From assembly GCA_947495135.1 (NCBI GenBank), contig CANLXN010000004.1:310001-374000 (forward strand): DNA of 64,000 nt. Direction: 5' to 3'. Positions 1 to 7,951 of the stretch are shown here, piece by piece. The number at the start of each line of letters is the position of its first letter. Position 1 is the stretch's first letter. The position numbers and the translations under genes are program-made. Origin of the DNA: an uncultured Flavobacteriaceae bacterium. GTDB taxonomy: Bacteria; Bacteroidota; Bacteroidia; Flavobacteriales; Flavobacteriaceae. Under the pieces are notes generated by a model, which searched no databases, had not been told where the DNA came from, and saw nothing but the letters and a program-made list of their open reading frames with translations.

Positions 1-2702
1 GATACCTCATTCGAGTAAAAGACAAACAATCTGGTCATGCTACTGGACAAGTAACTTATTTCTACCGTAATTGGTGGAAACGCCCATCCGACGGAGGCGA
101 TAGTTCAAAAATGCTCATCTTCTCGGCAGATAAAGAAACCTATAATGTGGGTGACAAGGCTACTATTAATTTTCCCTCGGCAGCAGATGGAAGAGCATTG
201 GTAAGTGTTGAAAATGGAACAGAAGTATTGTCCACTCAATGGGTGGAAACGAAAAAAGGTGAAACGCAAGTTAGCATTCCGATCAGTAAAGAAATGGCAC
301 CTAATGTGTTTGTAAATATTTCACTTTTACAGCCTCATTCAAACACCGCAAACGATCGGCCTATTCGATTATACGGTGTAGTTCCAATTTTGGTGGAAGA
401 CCCTTCAACTATTCTGAAACCCATACTAGACATGCCTGAAGTTCTGAAACCAGAACAAACTTTCACGGTAAATATTTCAGAAGAAAATAAGAAAGCAATG
501 ACTTACACCATTGCTATTGTAGACGACGGTTTACTGGATCTTACGCGTTTTGCAACTCCAAAAATTCACGATGCATTCTATACACGAGAAGCACTGGGAG
601 TAAAGACCTTTGATATTTTCGATTACGTAATTGGCGCTTATTCTGGAAGTGTGAACAATATCTATGCAATTGGTGGTGGCGACGAAGCAGCAGGGGCCAA
701 AAACAGAAAGGCAGACCGTTTTAAACCCGTAGTACACTATTTAGGCCCATTCGATTTAGAAGCAGATGGAAAGGGTACACACACGGTAACCATGCCAAAT
801 TATGTTGGTTCTGTGAGAACCATGGTAATCGCAGGAGATAAGAAAACAGAAGCTTATGGAAAAACAGATAAAACTATTCCTGTACGTAAGCCATTGATGG
901 TATTGGCTTCGCTTCCTCGCAAATTATCACCAGGCGAAAAAGTTACCTTACCCGTTACGGTGTTCGCTATGGAAAAGAAAGTGAAAAACGCTAAGGTAAC
1001 CGTAAGCGTAGGAGGCGCTCTAAAACCTATTAATGGAACCACTAAAAACCTTTCTTTTTCTGAACCAGGTGAACAAATCGTTAATTTTGAGTTTGAAGTA
1101 CTCCCAGCCAGTGAGTTTCAAACCATTAAAATACAAGCTTCGGGCAACGGTGAAACGGCCAGTTATAAAGTGGAAATCGATGTAGAAAACCCAAATCCGA
1201 TTTCGCAAAAATCGACCTTGTATACCCTAGAAGCAAATGCTTCTCAAACGATCAATTTTAATACCTATGGAGTGGCTGGAACCAACGAGGCAACGCTAGA
1301 GTTCTCTACCTTACCTCCCATGGATTTTAGTAGACGATTAGGATACCTCATTAGTTATCCACACGGCTGCATTGAACAAACCACCTCGGGCGCGTTCCCT
1401 CAATTATACTTAGACGCCATTTTTGATATTACAGCAAACAAAAAGTCGGAAATCGACACTAACATAAAAGGGGCCATCACAAGGCTGGGTAATTTCCAAA
1501 TATCCAATGGCGGACTAAGTTATTGGCCGGGAGAACGAGAAGCAGACGATTGGGGAACCAACTATGCAGGACATTTCATGATAGAAGCAAAAAAGAAGGG
1601 CTATGCACTTCCTATTACGTTTATGAGTAATTGGTTGCGTTATCAAAAGAATGCTGCTAGACAATGGCGCAATAGTGAGACCAGATATAACTCAAGCCTC
1701 ACACAAGCTTATCGCCTGTATACACTGGCCTTAGCCGGACAACCAGAACTTGCAGCTATGAATCGTTTGCGGGAATCAAAATACCTTAGCAATGATGCGA
1801 AATGGCGCCTGGCAGCAGCCTATGCACTAGCAGGAAAGAAAAATGTAGCAGAGGAACTTGCGCAAAAGGCGAATATTAATTTTGCACCTAATCAATACGA
1901 TTATCATACCTATGGCTCTCCATTTAGAAACAAGGTAATGGCGTTGGAAACAATGGTCGCGATTAACGATCCCAAGCAGCGAGATATGGCGATTTCTGTG
2001 GCAAAAGAACTATCCTCTCAACGATGGTACAGTACCCAGGAAACCTCCTATGCATTATTGGCAATGGCAAAAATGGTGGAGAAAAATGGTGGAAAAGCGC
2101 TGGAACTCACGTTTACGCAGAATGGAAAATCTACCACGATCAAAACAACCAAGGCAGTTTCTCAAAGAAGTATCTCATCTAATATGGGAGCCAATACAAT
2201 CTCTGTTTCCAATAAAAAAGGAAATATAATCTATGCAACACTATCTCAAAAAGGGAAGCTCCCTATAGGCGATGAATTGGCGGAACGTAAGAATTTGGGT
2301 GTAAAAGCGCAATATTTAGACGGGCAAGGTAATACGCTAGATATTACTAAATTAAGGCAAGGAACGGAGATTATCGCCAAGGTTACCGTTACCAATACCT
2401 CTAATGACTATATCGATAATATGGCACTCACAAAAATATTTCCGAGTGGCTGGGAGATTGTCAACACCAGTTTTACAGAGCTAGGTGGTGGAGCAGAAGG
2501 CAGAGCCAGATACACCGATATACGTGATGATCGAGTTAATTTCTACTTCGATCTTGCCGCTGGTAAATCCAAAACCTTCGATGTGAAATTGAACGCTTCC
2601 TATCTAGGAACCTATTATTTACCAGGAACCCAAGTAGAGGCCATGTATGATTCTAATTATTACGCTCGAAACAAAGGCATTTGGGTAACTATTGAACAGT
2701 AA
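1..2702 (+). CDS. Alpha-2-macroglobulin family protein, C-terminal part
   Basis: The frame is open from the first codon at position 3, so the true start and any lipoprotein signal lie left of the window; about 900 residues are visible against roughly 1,800 in full-length bacterial homologues. The thioester motif CIEQ (bases 1368-1379, in a YPHGCIEQTTS context) is intact. It is followed by an alpha/alpha-toroid-like helical region and a beta-rich C-terminal receptor-type domain. The family traps attacking proteases in the periplasm through this reactive thioester. The next gene encodes PBP1c, the classic partner of YfhM-type bacterial A2M, which supports a role in protecting the envelope during wall repair. 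Identity is secure; only the N-terminal architecture is unknown. Confidence 0.93.
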   Translation, partial: YLIRVKDKQSGHATGQVTYFYRNWWKRPSDGGDSSKMLIFSADKETYNVGDKATINFPSAADGRALVSVENGTEVLSTQWVETKKGETQVSIPISKEMAPNVFVNISLLQPHSNTANDRPIRLYGVVPILVEDPSTILKPILDMPEVLKPEQTFTVNISEENKKAMTYTIAIVDDGLLDLTRFATPKIHDAFYTREALGVKTFDIFDYVIGAYSGSVNNIYAIGGGDEAAGAKNRKADRFKPVVHYLGPFDLEADGKGTHTVTMPNYVGSVRTMVIAGDKKTEAYGKTDKTIPVRKPLMVLASLPRKLSPGEKVTLPVTVFAMEKKVKNAKVTVSVGGALKPINGTTKNLSFSEPGEQIVNFEFEVLPASEFQTIKIQASGNGETASYKVEIDVENPNPISQKSTLYTLEANASQTINFNTYGVAGTNEATLEFSTLPPMDFSRRLGYLISYPHGCIEQTTSGAFPQLYLDAIFDITANKKSEIDTNIKGAITRLGNFQISNGGLSYWPGEREADDWGTNYAGHFMIEAKKKGYALPITFMSNWLRYQKNAARQWRNSETRYNSSLTQAYRLYTLALAGQPELAAMNRLRESKYLSNDAKWRLAAAYALAGKKNVAEELAQKANINFAPNQYDYHTYGSPFRNKVMALETMVAINDPKQRDMAISVAKELSSQRWYSTQETSYALLAMAKMVEKNGGKALELTFTQNGKSTTIKTTKAVSQRSISSNMGANTISVSNKKGNIIYATLSQKGKLPIGDELAERKNLGVKAQYLDGQGNTLDITKLRQGTEIIAKVTVTNTSNDYIDNMALTKIFPSGWEIVNTSFTELGGGAEGRARYTDIRDDRVNFYFDLAAGKSKTFDVKLNASYLGTYYLPGTQVEAMYDSNYYARNKGIWVTIEQ

Positions 2703-2714
2703 TTCTTCAAAAAG

Positions 2715-2735
2715 CCGCCTCTTGCTTAGAGGCGG
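2715..2735 (+). terminator. Hairpin between A2M and pbpC
   Basis: CCGCCTCT and AGAGGCGG form a perfect 8-bp stem around a 5-base loop. Only a weak T-rich tail (TAATTTTA) follows. It lies 12 bases after the A2M stop-side spacer and just before the pbpC start, so it could lower rather than abolish read-through into pbpC. Confidence 0.6.
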
Positions 2736-2747
2736 TAATTTTAGTTA

Positions 2748-5174
2748 ATGAAAAAAGTATTCTTCTATATTAAAGGCAGTTCCGCTCATTTGAAAGAGTG
2801 GCTAGTTGGAGATGCCGTCATGGGAATGAAATGTTTTTTCTTTAAACATAAGTTCAAATTGAGTTTTGTGCTAGTGCTACTCATTTTATGGATGTTTTGT
2901 TTGCCGAAACCTCTTTTTAAGGATCCAACCTCTACAGTCGCAGAAAGTAAAGAAGGCATTATGTTGGGCGCGCGTATTGCGGAAGACGGTCAGTGGCGGT
3001 TCCCACAAATAGATAGTGTCCCCTACAAATTTGAGCAGTCCATTTTACTTTTTGAAGATGAATATTTCTATAAGCATCCTGGTTTTAATCCAATATCTAT
3101 GGGCAAAGCTGTTTGGCAAAACCTTACAACTTCTAATCGTCGCGGTGGAAGCACGCTTACCCAACAAGTGATTCGTCTTTCAAGAAAAAACAAGGAGCGT
3201 AGTTATTCAGAAAAACTCATTGAAGCTTTTATGGCAACTCGTTTAGAAGCAGGTTATTCCAAGGAGGAAATTCTGAAATTCTACGCCACCAACGCACCTT
3301 TTGGAGGAAACGTGGTAGGCTTAGAAACCGCTTCTTGGCGCTATTTCGGAATTCCCGCAAAGGAGCTGAGCTGGGGACAAGCAGCTTCTCTTGCGGTTTT
3401 ACCAAACGCACCTTCCTTAATCTTTCCAGGAAAAAATGAGGAGCTGTTAAAAGCAAAAAGGAATCGTCTACTTCGCAAGCTATTCGAAAACGGGGCAATG
3501 GATGCAACCACTTACGAACTTTCACTCGATGAGCGATTACCGGGCAAGCCTCTGCCGCTACCGCAAATAGCATCGCACCTTTCAGAAAAAATAAAAAAAG
3601 AGAACCCAGGACAACGGGTAATTACAACTATCGATTATCACCTGCAGCGCAAGTTGAATCAGTTGGTAAAAGAACACCACTATCTTTTGAAACAGAACGA
3701 AATCAATAATTTGGCGGTACTATTACTAGATGTAAATACAAGAGAAGTATTGGCATATGTTGGTAATTCGCCAACAACCAAAGAAAATAGTAATCTCTTA
3801 GACATTATTGAAAGACCCAGAAGTACTGGAAGTATTTTAAAACCTATGCTGTTTGCTGCCACCTTGGACGGTGGAGATATACTCCCAAATAGCTTGGTAG
3901 CAGATATTCCTACAGTGATCAACGGTTATAGTCCGCAGAATTTCAACAGGAGATTTAATGGCGCCGTACCTGCTAGTGAAGCATTGTCTAGGTCCTTAAA
4001 CGTTCCAGCAGTGAGAATGTTAAGAAGTTATGGGTTGCAGCGGTTCCATAATCGGTTGCAGGAAATGAATTTTAAGAGAATAAACAAGCCCGCTAATTTT
4101 TATGGTCTATCTCTAATTTTAGGAGGAGCGGAAAGTTCGTTGTGGGAGGTAACCAATGCATACGCGGGAATGGCTTCTACACTCAACTATTTTAACAATT
4201 CCTCGAGCTCTTACCGCAACAGAGAATTTATGAAACCTACCTACATTAAAGGGAAAGGCATCACTTTTGGGGAAGAGCAGCCTGAGCCTTCGATCTTCAA
4301 TGCGGGTTCCATTTACGAGACATTTGAGGCATTGCGAGGGGTAAATAGACCGGAGGGTGAAATTAACTGGGAATTTTTTAGCAGTTCACAACCTATTGCT
4401 TGGAAAACGGGAACTAGTTTTGGTTTTAAGGATGCCTGGGCGGTTGGTGTTACTTCTAAATATGCCATTGGAGTTTGGGCTGGTAACGCAGATGGAGAAG
4501 GGCGTCCAGGGCTCACAGGAGTTCAGGCGGCGGCTCCTCTATTGTTTAATGTCTTGGATGTATTGCCTAAAAGCGAATGGTTTGACATCCCTTATGACGA
4601 TATGATAGAGGTTCAAATTTGTAAGAAAAGTGGTCATCTTGCAGGCGTTTTCTGCGAAGAGAGTATTTCAGAATTTGTTCCGAAAAATGGCGTTAAAACG
4701 GCTCCTTGCCCTTATCATCAAAAAGTGTTTTTGACCACTAACGAAAACCAACGCGTCAATTCTTCATGCTATCCTATGGAAGAAATGGTTCAGAAAAACT
4801 GGTTTTCATTACCTCCTGTCCAAGAGTATTACTACGCTTCTCTTCATCCAGAATATTTACCCCTTCCTGCTTTTAAAAACGATTGTCTCAGAGATGGCGA
4901 AAATTTAATGGAGTTTATATTTCCGAAGAAAAACGAAACCATTCTTCTAGCAAAAGACTTTGACGCCAATGTAAACGAGGTAGTCTTTAAGCTCGCCCAT
5001 CGATCAACAGAAACGAAAGTGTATTGGTATCTTGACCAAACCTTTATTGGTGTTACTGAAACATTTCATGACATAGCCATTCAGCCAATGCCTGGAAACT
5101 ATTTACTAACCGCAGTAGATCAGGAAGGAAACGAAGTGAAACAACTGGTAGAAATTTCTAAGGCTTCGATTTAA
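2748..5174 (+). CDS. pbpC: Penicillin-binding protein 1C (bifunctional)
   Basis: Class A PBP of the PBP1c type, 808 residues, polymerising and cross-linking peptidoglycan at the outer face of the inner membrane. One membrane segment lies near residues 37-52. The GT51 glycosyltransferase domain follows (EDEYFYKHPG near 102, RGGSTLTQQ near 132). The transpeptidase has SxxK (SILK, Ser about 362), SxN (SLN, 416-418) and KTGT (553). The last ~90 residues match the BiPBP_C domain typical of PBP1c. It follows the A2M gene by 45 bases, the arrangement known for yfhM-pbpC. The first 24 residues before MGMK could be over-extended; otherwise the gene looks complete. Confidence 0.93.
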   Translation: MKKVFFYIKGSSAHLKEWLVGDAVMGMKCFFFKHKFKLSFVLVLLILWMFCLPKPLFKDPTSTVAESKEGIMLGARIAEDGQWRFPQIDSVPYKFEQSILLFEDEYFYKHPGFNPISMGKAVWQNLTTSNRRGGSTLTQQVIRLSRKNKERSYSEKLIEAFMATRLEAGYSKEEILKFYATNAPFGGNVVGLETASWRYFGIPAKELSWGQAASLAVLPNAPSLIFPGKNEELLKAKRNRLLRKLFENGAMDATTYELSLDERLPGKPLPLPQIASHLSEKIKKENPGQRVITTIDYHLQRKLNQLVKEHHYLLKQNEINNLAVLLLDVNTREVLAYVGNSPTTKENSNLLDIIERPRSTGSILKPMLFAATLDGGDILPNSLVADIPTVINGYSPQNFNRRFNGAVPASEALSRSLNVPAVRMLRSYGLQRFHNRLQEMNFKRINKPANFYGLSLILGGAESSLWEVTNAYAGMASTLNYFNNSSSSYRNREFMKPTYIKGKGITFGEEQPEPSIFNAGSIYETFEALRGVNRPEGEINWEFFSSSQPIAWKTGTSFGFKDAWAVGVTSKYAIGVWAGNADGEGRPGLTGVQAAAPLLFNVLDVLPKSEWFDIPYDDMIEVQICKKSGHLAGVFCEESISEFVPKNGVKTAPCPYHQKVFLTTNENQRVNSSCYPMEEMVQKNWFSLPPVQEYYYASLHPEYLPLPAFKNDCLRDGENLMEFIFPKKNETILLAKDFDANVNEVVFKLAHRSTETKVYWYLDQTFIGVTETFHDIAIQPMPGNYLLTAVDQEGNEVKQLVEISKASI

Positions 5175-5517
5175 GTATTCAAAGAATCGTCTTTAGACGC
5201 CTGACGCGGTCTTTTTCTAAAACTTTTAGATTTAATTTAAACACCTATTTGGAAACGATCTTGGTTATTGAACCACAAAGCTTCTAGCACAAAAACTAGT
5301 AAACAAAATTTACCAAAACAATCTCGCAATCCACTTTCTCGGTAAGAGGAAAACCATCTTTTTACAAATTATAAATTTGTCGGAAACTCCCTGTTAACAG
5401 TTCTTTTCGCCCTTTTTTATGTTAAACTAATCTTATTATTATCACAATTAACAACAACCAAATACTAAGCATCTGTTGGTTAGGTTCTCCATAGTATTAA
5501 TCATAAAAATCAATGTA
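5175..5517. other. Intergenic region, no gene seen
   Basis: AT-rich 343-base gap between pbpC and the astacin gene. An imperfect GC-containing hairpin (about 5197-5215, AGACGC...GCGGTCT followed by five T) may terminate pbpC. A 17-base palindrome, ACAAATT-ATA-AATTTGT (5364-5380), could be an operator or a small hairpin. No decayed coding sequence was recognised. Confidence 0.4.
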
Positions 5518-6525
5518 ATGAAACAAATTGTAATGAACCTAATGAAAACAACTTTGCTACTTGCCCTACTTGGCGTTGCCTCGTGTAGTGAAGAAGATGC
5601 AAACAACCCGACAGACGCATCGACCAATCCCCTAACCTCCAATCTTGAAACCAGATTCCTTATGGGTGCAGAGGTACCTGTAAAGGACGAAGGTGATGGC
5701 CTCTTCAGTATTGGAGGAAGTGACCTCTTGGTGTTTGAGGAACAATTATCGGATACCAAAGATGACTATGAAAGCAATCCTGTTCCCACGGTAGATGGGT
5801 CGTCTAGATTAGCTATTGGAGGTTTCGTGAATAAATGGACAGACAATACCGTTGTTTATTCTCTTGAGGCTGGTCTCAGCCAAAGTGTTTTGAATGAACT
5901 CCAAATCTCGATGGACGAATGGACATCTAAGACCAATATCCAATTTAGAGAGCGCACCAATGAAGACACTTATGTCCGGATTAGGCCCAACGGTGCAAGC
6001 TGCAATTGTGGTCGTGCTACTTTAGGGTCCTTTGGAAACCAAGGTTTTATTGAGCTTGGTTCTGGAAGTACTGCAGTGGTGATTATTCATGAGATTGGTC
6101 ATACGCTTGGATACATCCATGAGCAAAATCGTGCAGACCGTAATAGTTTTGTAATTATCAATTTCGAGAATATTGAGGAAGGAGCCGAAGACCAGTTCTT
6201 TATTAGCAATTCTGCTGAATTTCTCACTTCTCAATTTGATATCAATTCGACCATGATGTATGGTAGCTTTACTTTTAGCGGTAATGGACAGCCAACCATT
6301 GTTGATATCAACGGAAATTTGCTCCCACCAAGACAGGCCGCTCTTTCGCAACTTGATATTGAAGGAACCAATGCAGCCTATCCCGGTGTTATAAGTGGCA
6401 ATCTCTGTGATGGTGTAGAAGAATGGAACCCAAACACCAACTACGCGGTTGGAGACCGAGTAACTTATTTCGGCAATCTATTTGAGCGAGACTTTACAGG
6501 ATGGATTTTTATTCAGGCTTGTTAA
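5518..6525 (+). CDS. Astacin-family (M12A) zinc metalloprotease lipoprotein with chitin-binding-like tail
   Basis: The start at 5518 is preferred over an upstream in-frame ATG because it gives a lipoprotein signal (MKQIVMNLMKTT..., lipobox VASC). The catalytic motif HEIGHTLGYIHEQNR (residues 191-205) is the full astacin signature, with three zinc-binding His and Glu192. A Met-turn STMMYG follows near residue 246. The last ~40 residues, WNPNTNYAVGDRVTYFGNLF, resemble a CBM5/12 (chitin-binding type 3) module. The product is thus likely a surface-anchored endopeptidase acting on polymer-bound or chitin-associated protein, akin to flavobacterial flavastacins. The carbohydrate-binding call rests on a short match. 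Confidence 0.85.
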   Translation: MKQIVMNLMKTTLLLALLGVASCSEEDANNPTDASTNPLTSNLETRFLMGAEVPVKDEGDGLFSIGGSDLLVFEEQLSDTKDDYESNPVPTVDGSSRLAIGGFVNKWTDNTVVYSLEAGLSQSVLNELQISMDEWTSKTNIQFRERTNEDTYVRIRPNGASCNCGRATLGSFGNQGFIELGSGSTAVVIIHEIGHTLGYIHEQNRADRNSFVIINFENIEEGAEDQFFISNSAEFLTSQFDINSTMMYGSFTFSGNGQPTIVDINGNLLPPRQAALSQLDIEGTNAAYPGVISGNLCDGVEEWNPNTNYAVGDRVTYFGNLFERDFTGWIFIQAC

Positions 6526-6564
6526 AAGAGAATCCAAAACACTTATTAAAAATTGCACAGAAAG

Positions 6565-6594
6565 CCACCAAGGTTAAATCTTTGGTGGTTTTTT
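6565..6594 (+). terminator. Intrinsic terminator after astacin gene
   Basis: CCACCAA (6565-6571) pairs with TTGGTGG (6582-6588) and is followed by six T (6589-6594), a canonical rho-independent terminator 40 bases after the stop codon. Confidence 0.85.
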
Positions 6595-6716
6595 GATATA
6601 AAAAGGTATCGCTTCCTCAACGAAACATGGTCTTTACTCATCAGAAATAGGACTTCCCTCTTTTACCATTGTCCACCGTTAAAAGGTCAAATACATTTGA
6701 AAAAAACTATATCACT

Positions 6717-7865
6717 ATGAGAAAATTTGGAATTGTACTCGCCCTTACCAGTCTATGCATAGCAATTGTAAGTTGCGACTTTTCAGCAAAAAAAGACCCC
6801 TCAAACATCGCCGTTAATAAACCAGTCGAAATCCAACAAATAAACGACCCAATTACCGTAGATGGAATCACCATTCAATCTCCTACAGAAGTAGAAAATT
6901 TAAGTTTCTTTATTCTCACTGGAACCGAAAAACTTCCCGAGATTACTTATCGGACGCTATCGAAAGCAATGGAGGCCAAAGAGGTGGTTGTGAAAGAAAC
7001 AGGTACGGTAAATGAGCTTTCCATTGATAACAACAGCGACGAATATATTTTTATCCATTCTGGAGATATTGTTAAAGGAGGAAAACAAGATAGAACCATC
7101 AGTTACGATGTGATTATTCCTCCACGAAGTAAAAATGTTTCTTTGGCGAGTTTCTGCGTAGAATCTGGAAGGTGGCAAAAACGAGGAGGTGAAACAGAAC
7201 AATCGTTTGCTTCCAATACTAAAATGCTTTCTTCAAGAGACCTTAAGCTAGCTGCTCGATATGAAAAAAACCAAAGTAAAGTTTGGTCCAAAGTAGCAGA
7301 ACAAAAAGATCGCTTAAATAAGAACGTTTCGGCAAAAAATGGATATGCGGTGAATGTGGGTAATAACGAATCTGATACAAGTCTTCAATTGGCTTTGGAA
7401 AGTGAAGAACTTGTAAAGGTTAGAGAGAAATTAAATACGCAACTTAAGGACCTCATAGATACACCAAATGCGATTGGTTATGCCTACGCAATTAACGGAG
7501 AAATGTACGGAGTAGAAGTATACAACAACCAACAACTCTTCAAAGACTTATGGGATAAGATTCTAGAATCTGTAATTGTGGAAGCTATTAGCAAGCAAGA
7601 TGAAGAAATGAAGGCATCTAGAACAACACAGGATGTCCTAGCTTTTATGGAGGCCGTTAAAGAAAATGACCAAAAGGAAGTCAAACGTATAAACAATACT
7701 ACTCAATTTAAAACAGCCGAAAACAAGGCCGGGAACATCATTTTTTCAACAGAAGACATGGATAAGAAAACATGGGTACATAAAAGCTATATGAAAGCCG
7801 ACGCTACAGAAAGAGCTTCTAGCAAATTAAATAATGGTACACCAAGGCAATATCGAAACAACTAA
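6717..7865 (+). CDS. Lipoprotein with ARPP-1-like domain
   Basis: The start at 6717 (MRKFGIVLALTS) gives a lipoprotein signal ending in the lipobox AIVSC; the longer in-frame start at 6669 would bury it. The core contains IHSGDIVKGGKQDRTI, a run of PP and then SFCVESGRW, which matches the conserved blocks of the ARPP-1 domain (a domain associated with ADP-ribosylglycohydrolase and rhodanese-phosphatase proteins). The biochemical role of this domain is not established, so no function is claimed. The C-terminal half is charged and helical and ends in a low-complexity tail. It is preceded by a terminator and followed by a long hairpin, so it is probably monocistronic. Confidence 0.6.
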   Translation: MRKFGIVLALTSLCIAIVSCDFSAKKDPSNIAVNKPVEIQQINDPITVDGITIQSPTEVENLSFFILTGTEKLPEITYRTLSKAMEAKEVVVKETGTVNELSIDNNSDEYIFIHSGDIVKGGKQDRTISYDVIIPPRSKNVSLASFCVESGRWQKRGGETEQSFASNTKMLSSRDLKLAARYEKNQSKVWSKVAEQKDRLNKNVSAKNGYAVNVGNNESDTSLQLALESEELVKVREKLNTQLKDLIDTPNAIGYAYAINGEMYGVEVYNNQQLFKDLWDKILESVIVEAISKQDEEMKASRTTQDVLAFMEAVKENDQKEVKRINNTTQFKTAENKAGNIIFSTEDMDKKTWVHKSYMKADATERASSKLNNGTPRQYRNN

Positions 7866-7891
7866 TTAAACTGAAAGGTTTTTGATTTGAA

Positions 7892-7942
7892 AAACGAGTT
7901 CTCTAGAATGGTAAACAATTCACTATTTTAGAGAACTCGTTT
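7892..7942 (+). terminator. Long perfect hairpin between ARPP-1 lipoprotein and GH20 gene
   Basis: AAACGAGTTCTCTA (7892-7905) and TAGAGAACTCGTTT (7929-7942) form a 14-bp perfect stem around a 23-base loop. Its right arm ends only 9 bases before the GH20 start codon. The tail is not T-rich, so it is either a terminator for the upstream gene or a structured 5' leader that affects GH20 expression. Confidence 0.5.
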
Positions 7943-7951
7943 AGTTGTTCT

